From Gnetum montanum (lineage: Eukaryota; Streptophyta; Gnetopsida; Gnetales; Gnetaceae), in contig MNCI01018365.1 of NCBI GenBank assembly GCA_015680685.1, forward strand, positions 287,955-351,954: a DNA stretch of 64,000 nt. The letters are read 5' to 3'. This document shows, one piece after another, positions 46,801 to 57,616 of this stretch. The translations under genes were made by a program, and so were the position numbers. The notes below the pieces were generated by a model, which worked only from the letters and a program-made list of their open reading frames with translations, made no database searches and was not told the DNA's origin. Within the stretch, counting starts at the first letter, position 1. Every line of letters begins with the position of its first letter.

Positions 46801-47830
46801 CCAATGAGTTTAGGATATGACCAAGCAAAGGCTGTTGGCCATTTGTTGACCACTTTTAATAGTTTTTCTTTCTATCCAAGAGCAAGTTTAGCATTGAGTA
46901 TAACTAGCTTGCCATTTTTTAAGAATGCATATTTTAGGATGGTAGGTAAATTTTTTAGCTCTAGGGACTCTTGCTTGAAATTCTTAGAGATTGCCAACTC
47001 TCCCCAATTGGTATTAGTGTTTTCATCATTAGAGAGTTGGTGATGAACTTTCTTGAGTTCATCCATGCCTACAACATAGGCACATGTCAGGCTCTTAGTA
47101 GGTTCCATGCACATTGTGCTACTATTAGAATTAGCAATTAGCCATTGGATGTCCTCTTGTTTTGTGGCTATTATGTATAGACACCTTTGAATATCTACTT
47201 CTTATGCATACTACTTGCATGTAGAAACAGATGCTTATTTCGCTACCTAGAGGTTCTACACACAATTGCACCCTATGTCATTGTACATGATACATGGAAC
47301 TCGTCTCTTCTCGATCTTTCCAAATGCATTTTCTTTAGAGATTTCCAAGGAAAGATCTTTGATGCCCATTCTTGCATCTATAGTATGTAACCATGCCCTT
47401 TCCATAATGATTGGGAAGTCCCCCTTTCTATTTTTAATCCTTATTTTCAAGAAGTCAATAAGATAAGACCACCTATAGATAGTGGTCACAATGTTCTTAA
47501 CTAGTCCCTATATAATAGTGAAAGATTGGTCTACTAATTCTAATATGATATTTCCCTTCTTAATAGGCATCAGGTTCTAGGTAGTATACATATCATGAGA
47601 AATCAAATTCATGTTAAAACCTAAATCAAGAATAGACTTACATGATTCATTTCCAACAATATATAGATAGATGAGAGGACTTCTAGGATTAGCTAATTTC
47701 CAGTTAGATACAGCATGGGTAAGCATAATAATATGGAGTTTAGGTGACATTTGGTTTGAAAGGGACTTGATGAAATAATTTGCAAAGAGTGAAGAAAGAG
47801 CAGGGTGGCTAGTCACCTAATTTGGTGAGG
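46801..47830 (-). pseudogene. Ath-3 aspartic protease and linker to RT, decayed
   Basis: The frame 47816-47577 ends with SILDLGFNMNLISHDMYTT: the active-site triplet reads DLG instead of DSG. FPIIMERAWLHTIDARMG (47400-47340) is the flap-side motif, matching Ath-1 FPIIMGRAWLSTVD. The 80-codon frame 47114-46872 belongs to the protease-RT linker, with CLYIIATKQEDIQWLIAN just upstream, shared with Ath-1. Confidence 0.75.
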
Positions 47831-50164
47831 GCTTAGTAGGGTTGGTGGATCAGAAGAAATTTCTTTTATGAGCATGAGGTTCTAAACCCCTTGATTGATC
47901 AACCAGTTATAGGTTGATAGCCCTAGTAGCATTATGTTGTTGCAGCTAGGTTATAAGTTCATCTTGCATAGATGGAGTAGGTGGTAATTGGGTTGTGGAT
48001 GAAGGAATAGGTGTAGGGACAAGAGGAGAATAAGGATGAAATGTTTCATCCATCTTGGAATGCATAGAATTAGCTCTATAGTACTCAAGAGGATACTAGA
48101 AATGATAGAATGAAGAAGTCTGATTGGAAGAGTCATGTGGAGACAGTGGTTACTAAATGTAATATCCATATGGATCAGGTTGCCTATAAGGGTATTGTTG
48201 CCTTGGTGGTGGAATTCCCCATGACTGTAGTTGGTGTCATTGTTGGTATTGCTTGTACAGTAGCAGTGGTGCTCTACTTGGATAATACTATTGTTGTTAA
48301 TGGAACTACCTAAGATTGCCTTGAGGATAAGGCAATCTTCTGGCTACTTTCCTTCTTACTAGTTTTGGATTTAAAGCATACAGCTCAAACTCTTGTAAGT
48401 GTGACATAATGTGATAACATCCCTTAGGATTTTTGTATTAGTAGATGTCACACCCACCATCATCATCTAATTCTCTATTTACAACTTCATCTACTACAAC
48501 AACTTTGCCCTTACCCCTTTGGTAGGCACATTTAGCTTCTTTTTGCCTCCTGTGGTTACAATTACTATACTCTCTTGATTCTTTGGTGATTTTTAGAGTA
48601 GTTTGGAATTTTTAATCCAATGAATCCCACATTTTTTTTTTACCTTGGCTAAACTTTAGACATAGAATTTTGTATTGACAAGGTCTTTCTGTTTACCACC
48701 TCATCAAGTGGTTATTCTTCCTCATTGTCATAAAATTGGACTTCCCTCTTTCTAATGGAAGGATTCCTATTGTATTCCTTCACACTTTCTTATTTTCTCA
48801 ACTCTCCTTCTTCTTTCACTACTTACTTAGTAAGCCTTTATATTTGATGGGCTTGAAGTTCTAATAGTCTCCCTTAGGCATACACCCCAAGAGTTCTTTT
48901 GGTTTCTACTCTGATTCCATCTTTGATATGGAAAAGTTGTTCCATCTAGGAATAACCATGGAATTAGTGCATGATAGAATAAGATCTATCCATGGTGGCA
49001 TCCAAGGGTTCATGGCATCCAACCTTAGATTTGCCTTCTTAGATTAGACACTTTGGAATATGTTTGATACTTATCATTGAATAACTCTAGCATCATACTC
49101 CACATGTGAATAGATTCTAGCTTCAAGAGTTGATACCAGCTTTCTACTTCCTTGATGAGTGTCCTACAAAATAGCTTTAATTATTGCCAATAATTTTCAA
49201 TATTATGTAAGGCATAAGCATCATGGAAAGCTTGGAGATGTGTTTGTGAATCAGAATTATATCCCCTCTCAAATCTGTGAATATTGTTCATATCAACTCG
49301 TCTGATTCAACTATCTTTCACATGTCTAGTTGGAATTTTTATAGCCTCTACTATATTTATCATGCTTTGAGTTTCTAGAAAAGGTTCATCATCATCATTA
49401 TTTCTTTGTTTCTAATTATGTCCTCCATTACCCCCTCATTCGTTATGGGTTCATCAATCATTATTGTTGTCTTTTTGTTCATCTCCATCATGATTATTCT
49501 TTCTATGGCACTTGTTAGAACTAGAAGAGGAAGAAGAAAAAGATGCAGATGAAGAGGAAAAAGAAGGAGGAGGACTACCAGCACCATGATGTCTACCAAC
49601 TTCCCTTTTATTGTCATGGCCACATTCATCAGTCTTCTTATCCTCTTGACATTTGTCCAAGCCCCTACCTTGACTACCATCTATCCTTGAACTTGGATTG
49701 TTGACATTATACCATAGATTCATAGCCACACCTCCATCATTAGTAACAAGGGATGAAGAATTTTCATGTTGAGAGCCCCTTGAGGAAGGATCCTCATTGT
49801 CATCTTGGTTTAGTAGGAATAAGGGATTGGTGAACTATGTTCCCTTCATCACCTCATGGTGCCTCTCCTAGTGTTGATCTCTCTTGCATTGTGTTTCAAT
49901 GGGATGATATTCCTAGTAGTCATAATCATGCACAACGTATTCCTCTTGAAGATCTTGAATGCCTAACTACTTAAGAGTTTGAAGTAGCATCATAGGCACA
50001 GATCAATCAAGAGGCATTACAATGTTGCCTTCCATATCACATCATCATAGTTATTCATCCTAATGTAGGATGAACGTGAAGTTAGGAACATACTCATCTA
50101 ATACCACCTTGAATTCTTGAGGTATAGATAGTTTTGTATCATCTTTCCTATGAGAAGAAGACAT
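47831..50164 (-). pseudogene. Ath-3 gag, decayed
   Basis: Starts MSSSHRKDD at 50164 and follows the Ath-1 gag order: VPNFTFILH near 50060, a basic/serine-rich stretch (49729-49375), a capsid-like part in several frames at 49300-48800, a charged linker, and a proline/tyrosine-rich tail (48300-47950) like that of Ath-1 3860-3600. The primer-binding site and 5' LTR that should lie to the right are missing: unrelated Tat-1 sequence begins within 10 bases of the start codon. Confidence 0.7.
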
Positions 50165-50262
50165 TTTTCATGCTAGGTTTGCTTAATGATTACATGAACT
50201 ATATCTTCAGCCATGAACTATATCTTGAGGCATAAGCTATGAACTATATCTTTACCAATTAC
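50165..50262. other. Ath-3/Tat-1 deletion junction with filler repeats
   Basis: CATGCTAGGTTTGCTTAAT occurs at 50169 and again at 50262, and GAACTATATCTT three times in between (50195, 50214, 50240). The true RT sequence ATGAACTATATCTTTACC is the last copy. Short patchwork copies of neighbouring sequence at a breakpoint look like filler DNA from end joining. Confidence 0.75.
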
Positions 50263-51336
50263 ATGCTAGGTTTGCTTAATAATTACATGGACAACATATC
50301 CATTAAGTCCAAAGTTCCTAGTGACCATGCTAATAACCTAGATCTTGTGCTTAAACAATGCCTCAAATATGAGCTTAGGCTAAATCCTAAGAAATGTGTC
50401 TTCCATGTCAAGATTGGTAAAATGCTTGGCTTTGTGGTATCTAAAGTAAGGATATGTGTGGATCTTGATAAGGTTAAGGCCATATCCAAATTAGCAACAC
50501 CTACCAACCTTAAGCAGCTTCAAGGATTACAAGGTAGATTGCAAGTTATTTGTAGTTTTATTGCTAGGCTTAGGGATAAATTACAGTCCATGCAACACTT
50601 GCTTAAGAAAGGGGTTCACTATAAGTGGATAACTCAATTCCAAGAGGCCTTTGAAAATCTTAAGCAAGAGTTGACATAACTATCGACAATCTATCCTCTA
50701 CAAGAGGTAGACCATTTTACATCTACTTGGTCATCTCCAACACATCCATCACCTCTCTACTTTGTTAAAAATGTGATGATGGAGCAAAAATGCTAGTGTA
50801 CTATCTTAGCCATGCATTAGTTTCCCAAAATACTAGATACACTAAAGTGGAGAAGTATTTTCTAACACTATTCTTTTAATTTAAGAATTGGAGACACTAC
50901 CTCTTCAGAAGCCAAGTTAATGTCATTTGCAAAGATAACATGCTTAGATCCATAATGACCAATATCTATGAGAGTAGCCACATAGCCCAATGGAAAGCCA
51001 TAACAGTGGAGCTTGACCTTCACTACATCTCTTAATCTTCAACAAAAGGTCAAGCTATAGTTGTACAACTCACAGTTTGACTTGTTGATGACCAAACAAC
51101 CATCGATCATGAGTTCCCTGATGAGCATATTAGTATTGTTAGCCAAGTTGCTAAGCATTATGAGGTACAAAGCTTCAAATGCCCATGGGGCCAATGCCAC
51201 TACCATCATAACATTCCCATTTGATGAAATCCAATCCTTCACCTACCGTTTTGAGTTCCCATGTACTAACAACATAGTAGAGCATGAGGGTTCAATTAGA
51301 GGGATGATGATAGCTCATGACCTAGGAATTTGATGC
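50239..51336 (+). pseudogene. Tat-1 reverse transcriptase C-terminal part and RNase H domains
   Basis: Begins at MNYIFTNYMLGLLNNYMDN, aligned with Tat-2 MTYIFSNYLLGRLNDYVDD; the catalytic YxDD box reads YMDN. The RT connection region follows to 50679 (LQGLQGRLQVICSFIARL). The first RNase H (50690-51010) is scrambled by frameshifts. The second, archaeal-type domain is partly readable: FPCTNNIVEHEGSIRGMMIA (51255-51315). This continues the RT fragment at 20485. Confidence 0.85.
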
Positions 51337-52898
51337 TTAATGATTACAGGAAATTCAAAACTTGTGGTTAATCAAGTAACTAAATTCTATGCATGTAAAA
51401 CTAAATACTTACAACCATAGTGTGACATAGGGAAGTAACTATTACAACAATTCGTAGACATTGATATTTAACACATACCCCAAAATAAGAACACCATAGC
51501 CAATGTAATTACAACATTATCTCTAAGTATGACACCATATGTGTTTAGTAAGTTGTCCACCTTAGCCATGAACTATGTTATTCCCATCATGCAGAACACT
51601 AAAGATACCTTTGTAGCATCATTTGTACTTCTCCTACTAGGGATTGGTATGATAATATCAAATTTTACCTCATGCATGGTGACTCTTCAGAAGGCCTGAC
51701 TATTGCTCAAAATGATGTTTTATGAAAAAGATCAAAGTAGTATGTCATCATAAGTGACAACACATTATGTTGCTGATCCTATTATGACATATTTCTAAAA
51801 TGCTTAAGTAAAATTGAAGCTAGAACAATCCTAGGAGAGGTTCATAAGGGTGTTTATGGGGGGGACATATAGGACCAAGTTCTATGGCCACTAAGATTAG
51901 ATGGTTTGGTTACTATGGGATCCATATGGAAAGAGATTTCATGTATAAGGTTAAGCAGTCTGACACATGCCAACAATACAATAACCTTATACATGTATAA
52001 CTAACTTAGTTACATACCACTTAGATCACTTGGTATTTTCAACGATGGGGGTTGGATCTCATTGGACCTAAAACACCCAAGTCTTCTATAGGTCATAGCT
52101 TCATCATCACTACAACTAAATACTTTACGAAGTGGGTTAAGGCTATTTCCCTAAGAAAGACTACATCTGAACAAGTTTGCAAATTTATCCTAGATAACAT
52201 TATAGCCCATTTTGACATTATCATGATCATAGTTACATATAATGGACCACATTTTAGTATCCACAAAATAAGATATTTCTATCACAACCTAGTCATTAAG
52301 CATTCTTTCTTGTCACCTTATTATGCTCAGGCCAATGGACAAGTAGAGGTAAGAAAGAAGGCCATTATCAACTTACTACAGAAGATGCTCAATAACAACA
52401 AGCATAAATGGCATGAGTGGCTTGTCCATGTGCTATGGGCCTATAGAATGACCTATCACATAGTAACTAGTGTAACCCCATATAGCCTGGTTTATGATTT
52501 TGAAGCTATTTTACCTCTTGAATTGTAGGTGTCATCACTTCAAGTAGCCTTGACTGACTTCATCAACGATGAGTAGAACAAGGTGTTGCAGATAGCAAGC
52601 TTAGACTAGTGGAGGAGCAACATATGCAAGTGCTTGCTCACATCAAACACTCTCAAGAGAGGCAAAAATGACAACACCACCATAACTTAACCAAGTGTAA
52701 GATCAAGGAAGGTGACGTGGTTCTCAAATTCATTCACAAACATGCGGATAAATTCTCAACCAATTGTGAAGGATCCTTCTTGGTTACTAGAGCCTATGGT
52801 AATGGATCATTTAGGATATCCAACATGGATGGGAATGAGCTAATTAATCTAGTCAATCATTCCTATCTAAAGTCATATTACAGTAGCCAACAGTCATA
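51337..52898 (+). pseudogene. Tat-1 end of second RNase H, and integrase
   Basis: 51337-51640 holds a decayed RNase H tail. From about 51830 the integrase is readable: EVHKGVYGG (zinc region, His lost), then the 158-codon frame 52052-52528 with MDLIGPKTPKSS, VTYNGPHFS and NGQVEVRKKAI. The second catalytic Asp reads Tyr (TYNG for TDNG). The C-terminal barrel KFSTNCEGSFLVTRAYGNG lies at 52751, and the frame ends at 52899. The order and sequence match Tat-2 integrase. Confidence 0.87.
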
Positions 52899-52914
52899 AA
52901 TAAGTGAGCCTACC

Positions 52915-53130
52915 CTAACACGGCATGCTGAGGCATTAAATCAATACCATGACCTGCCAAGGCCTAAAACTAGTAACACCATAGCCTATTGAGGCCTTAA
53001 AATATTAATTCAACCTATCAAGGCCTTAAACTAACACCATGGTCTACTATGACCTTAAACTAGCACCATAGATTACCAGGGCCTTAAACTAGTAACATGG
53101 CCCATCATGGCCTTAAATTGGAAACATTGG
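52915..53130 (+). repeat. Tat-1 3' region tandem motif
   Basis: Seven or so degenerate units of CATGGCCTAYCAAGGCCTTAAACTAGYAACAC type (given here as a composite of shorter matches) at about 25-35 bp spacing, starting right after the integrase stop. The CCTTAAACTAG core equals that of the repeat at 29974-30142. Confidence 0.85.
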
Positions 53131-54049
53131 TAACTTGGGTGGGTTGGTTTGATTCTCTATGTAATCTATATATGCATTGCAATGTTGTAACATGCTTTGT
53201 TTGCTTAGTTTTCTTGCCCTCTTAGAGTTGTGTTTATAGGATGAATCCTAGGATCATCACAAGGGTACAAGTCATTATAGTAGCAAATCATCATGTGATC
53301 TCAATGTATAAGATTCGGTGAGCTTGCCCTGCTATGTCAAGCATACTCATACCATTTTCCTCCCTCTAATACCACTCCTTGAGCCCAACCCCGTAGCTTA
53401 ATGATAACCTTTCTTACCCTACAAACCAATGTTGGCCTATGTTTGCTACTCATGCACTATAGTAAAATCATATGTCTCCAACATTCTCCATCCTCAAGTC
53501 TACTTGAATATAACACAACTCATTTAGTGGAAAAATAACTAAGTCCATTGAGTGTGACACACCTCATTTGATGGGGTAACTCTCAAATCCATTGAGTGTA
53601 ATGCAACTCACTTAATGGGAAAACTATGTCAAACTTACCCTAGAAATGAAAACCAATTAAGATTTTACCCCACAAAAAAAAAATAGGGGAAGAAAATTGC
53701 CAAGAAGAAAAATGGTGAAATAAGCCTTGAAGCCCAATGGCTGAAGAACTCTTGGGGCAAAGTGATTGGTTTCTCAAATGTAATTGCTAAGTGACTAACA
53801 CTTCAAAATATGTAAATACTACACTATAGCCATGGTGACAACACTTGGAATGCATTCTTAGCCTCCATGATTATATCCCTAATTACCCCTACCATTCCTC
53901 CATCATAGCCTAATCCCATCATCACAAGCACTCTTCGACATGGTTTGACATGACTGGATCAAGCACAGAGAGGGAATGTCGATGGTGGACCTACAATGAT
54001 GTTTTGCATTCTTTGTCGGTGCTTTTCAAGTCAATCCTCCAAACACCAA
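53131..54049 (+). other. Tat-1 3' untranslated region
   Basis: No conserved frame. A CTCATTTRATGGGRWAACT-like segment is repeated three times at 53520-53640 (CCATTGAGTGTRAYRCAMCTC). Ends at the polypurine tract. Confidence 0.6.
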
Positions 54050-54063
54050 CAAAGAGGAGCCAA
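54050..54063 (+). other. Tat-1 polypurine tract
   Basis: CAAAGAGGAGCCAA directly before TGAAACACC, matching the Tat-2 tract in sequence and position. Confidence 0.8.
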
Positions 54064-55340
54064 TGAAACACCACCAAATTTTCATATTGAAACCTTTGTA
54101 ATCCCATCCCATAAAACCCAACGTAATATTTTTTTGTAAATGTGAAGGTTGTAACCCATAAGGGGACAATCTCACATGTTTCATACTTTTGGGGCTAAAA
54201 ATGCTTCATAAGTGATCAAAGCCTCATTCCCCAAGTGAAAAGAGTTACCTAGTGTCTATATTTTGGCTTGGGGAAGTCAAAAATGCCTTTTGGAATGCTA
54301 AAAATGGCACTTTGATGAGTTTTATGGGGGATACATATTTGTCTACGCTGGCATACCTCCTATAGGAGGGTAAGCCAGCTAAGAGACTTTAAAGCTAGCA
54401 TGGAGGAGTGTAGGGGGTGGAACTCACCTACCCCCAATGTGGAAAGAAAGGTAACCTAGTCAAGAGGGGTTGACCTTCACCCCCCAACATTAACCTCCCA
54501 TCCCCGCTAAACATTGACACTCTCCCCCAAGTGGGAGGGGGTCAACCAGCTAGGAGATAAGGGGTCAGATAGTGTGGAGGGGGCCAAATAGCTAGGATGC
54601 ATGGGGCTAGATCTCAACTACCCCTTGAACATGACAACTAATTTTTAGTAATTTGGTAGCCAATCAATTAGCCATTTCCAACCAAAATCATGGAAATAAT
54701 CCTATAAAAACCAAACCTTGGCATCATGTCAAGGTTCCATACTTTTTCAATTTAGCATCCTTGGCATTTTTGGAATCCAAGAGGTTTTTCCTCTTTAGCA
54801 TAAACGTAGCTTCTTGGAGCTCAACAATGTAGAACCTCTATAACATGTTAACCCCCTTAGGATTTGTGACCTTTGGATGTCAACTTTATCCCCTGGGATC
54901 CCAAAATCCTAGCGTGGTGCACTTTGGTTACCCCAATCCCTTACATTTTCCTAACCTCAGTAGTAACCAACATTATAGGTCTAAGGTGGTGACATAGGAG
55001 GTTTGATAGTATTAGAAGTGACAAAGATACTGAATCATGGAGTTGATCGTGGCTTCAATGGGCTCTGAACCCATGTCCAAGTGAACCCCCCTTTTCCCTC
55101 CTCTTGCACACCAAATTTGTACACCTATTTCAACTCATTCTATGTTTAGTTAATAAAGTAGATGATTTTATTTTATATACAATTCTAGAGATAATTTTTA
55201 TATTTTTAGTACATTATTTTATAAATCTGCATCTTCTTGCTTTGGTACCCCCATTTTGCACCCCCCCTCAAGTTCCTAGGTGGTCTATCGAACTGGCCAA
55301 GGCACCCTTAATCCCATTTTTCTTGCAGAGGCCCTAGGGG
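54064..55340 (+). repeat. Tat-1 3' LTR (right end approximate)
   Basis: Begins TGAAACACCACC like the Tat-2 LTR. A TATA box, CCTATAAAAACC, lies at 54703-54708, 639 bases in. Bases 54340-54600 hold inverted C/G blocks (CCTCCTATAGGAGGG, CCCCCAAGTGGGAGGGGG) resembling the hairpins of the 16.3-19.5 kb array. I could not find its partner LTR or a clear 3' end: 55340 is where the Ath-4 accessory ORF similarity begins nearby. Confidence 0.65.
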
Positions 55341-55399
55341 ATTCAGGGTTAAGGCTACTTGCAAATGAGAATCCTTGCTTTTCTAGTAAACAAGATTTT

Positions 55400-57616
55400 T
55401 TATTATAATAATTTATTCTTTTTAAGTCCTCTATCTATAGGTCTTTATTTTTCACTTCTACTTTATAGGTGTGGGCCATTCTAAGATGGGTTTCCATTCT
55501 AGATTTTATGTTGACATGGAATTAATTCTGGCCTTCACCATCTAGATCTCTTTTTCATTGATTTTTTTATACATTCCCACCTGATCTTGGAATTTTTCCT
55601 TGAGTCTTTCATGCTTCTTTCACTTATTCTACGATATACTAATTTCAATGATTAAGTTCTAATGGATGGTGCATACCTCCTCCATGAAAAGGACTCTAAA
55701 TTTTTTTGTGATGTGGCTCATATCTTGGTTGGCCCTCACCAACTATTCCCTTAGCTGGTGGATGCTCTCTTCCAAAATATTTTTTTATTTTTCAAACATG
55801 GTCAACTACATGTTATCTATAGTGAGTTGTTTATTTTTCTCTTGTAAGGTAGTAAGTGCTTTATCATAAGCATATGTTTGGGCTTTGGCCACTAAAGCAT
55901 CCCATACTATCATTTCTTTCTCTTTCTCCATCTCTTTATTGTTCTTAAGCAGGTAATTGATTTGCTCAGTTATGAATTATGCTAGCTATTCGAGTGCAAT
56001 GAACTAAGTTGGATTTCTCCTTTCTACTCTCAAGGCTATGAGCTCTTCTTGTAATCTATGAAGCTCATTCTTAGCATGCTCTACCGTAGTTTCATCCATG
56101 ATTAGTTTTCCTTTGGTAGTAATCAATTCAGATTGTGTTGTAGTGACATTGCTAGGAATGTTGAAGAAATTTTTCATAACCTGTCATATTTGCAATAGTC
56201 TATTTAACACATCTTCATGATCTACAGGAGTCATAGAGGTACTAGCTAACATTTGAGCATCTTTGGTTAAAAAAATTAGCCAGTGACACAATAGATACAT
56301 TGAAGAATTCTTTAATGTGATCTATGATCACTTCTATGACTCCCATTGCATCATGGTGCTACATAAACAGCTCCTTCTCCAAATTCAAGCACTACTTGGA
56401 ATGATGCGACATTCTTGAAAACCTATTATGACCACTAGGCCTATCCTCCTAACTATAATGATATTTGTCCACTGGCAGGATTTGCAGAGATAGTTGGCTT
56501 GACTACATCATCAATTACTTTGAATAAACTGGCCTTTCCCTACTTCCCCAACAAATGGTTTCTACAATTTGCTACAAATGACTCATTGAATGCCTATAAT
56601 CTTGTGATGACAGTGGTGAAACTTATTGTTGTTGTTCTGTGGTTTGGGTAGTCTCCTTAGTGCCTGGTTGTTCTTTTATTTAGTCCTTGTTGAGAGGCAC
56701 TAGCTTGAGCATTTCAGCATAGGAAGCATTTTTTTGCCTTTCTTAATGCATCACTTGTATACCCTAGGATGCTAGCTCATTTGCATAACTTTTAGATAAG
56801 GCAAGGGAATGGAAGTGTTAACTTCACTACCTTCTTCTCCTTGAATTGCCTTTGGATTTCTATGAAGTAGAGGTGAGTGATGTTAGCATTGAACTTTTCC
56901 ATTAATATTGCACTCTCTCTAGTCTCAAATGTAGAGATTCAGTTCAATCTCTTGGTGGAAAATAGGTGATAAGTGCCAATTTTAAAATAGATATTTCCTT
57001 CTACAATTAGTTCACTGTATTCTTTATTGTCCTTGCCATATGCTCGTTGCAACCATAACTTCTTGGTGTTTATGTCAGATCTTGTTGATATCTATGCCAC
57101 CTTTGCCCCTTCATTGGGCACATTCAATACCTCTATAATTTCCTTAACTGAGTAAGACACCAAGATCCCTTCAATTTTTACTATAGCATTTGCTTCTTGA
57201 TTTTGTCAAAATTAGAGTATTTCTCCTAAATACCACTCCTTGTTTGTTGTCAGAGTAGGCCACAAAGGAGATGGCTGAAATTGGGCCTTAAAACTTTTTG
57301 GGGAAAATTCCAAAAATATACTACAATTAAGTTTCAAAATTACTATCGACATGATGGATTTTTCCTGAATAGTTTGAAGGCATTTAGATGATAGTGTGAG
57401 TTACTATCCCTAGATGGGAACTTGTGGAATGTCTGCTTCTACTTGAGAAGATTGCTCCATGGTAAGAGTTTGTTGATGAATATTGAAGGATTGTGCCTCC
57501 TCCTCTCCCTACTCTTCTTGTAGGTTTTTCTCACTTACTTGTCCTCTTCCACTTTCTTGTGGTATTTTTCTTGTCAATTGCAGAAGTTCCCCTTGTGCTC
57601 CTCTTTTTTGGACCAT
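55400..57616 (-). pseudogene. Ath-4 accessory (envelope-position) ORF
   Basis: Starts MVQKRGAQGELLQ at ATG 57616. LEFSPKSFKAQFQPSPLWP, TTNKEWYLGEI and KIEGILVSYSVKEIIEVLNV (57290-57160) form the front domain, matching Ath-3 and, in the last block, VRVSFDIDAQLFADLFGIPS of the Tat-2 antisense gene. A long coiled coil follows (56100-55750): EHAKNELHRLQEELIALRVE, KNNKEMEKEKEMIVWDAL, KALTTLQEKNKQLTIDN. It has no hydrophobic membrane segment. Many stops and frame changes. The left end runs into the Tat-1 LTR. Function not known. Confidence 0.6.

Noticed and set aside
55300-55345. TTTTCTTGCAGAGGCCCTAGG as a primer-binding site after the Tat-1 LTR
   Set aside because: It resembles the Tat-2 site only loosely, and this LTR is preceded by a polypurine tract, so it is the 3' copy and should not be followed by one.
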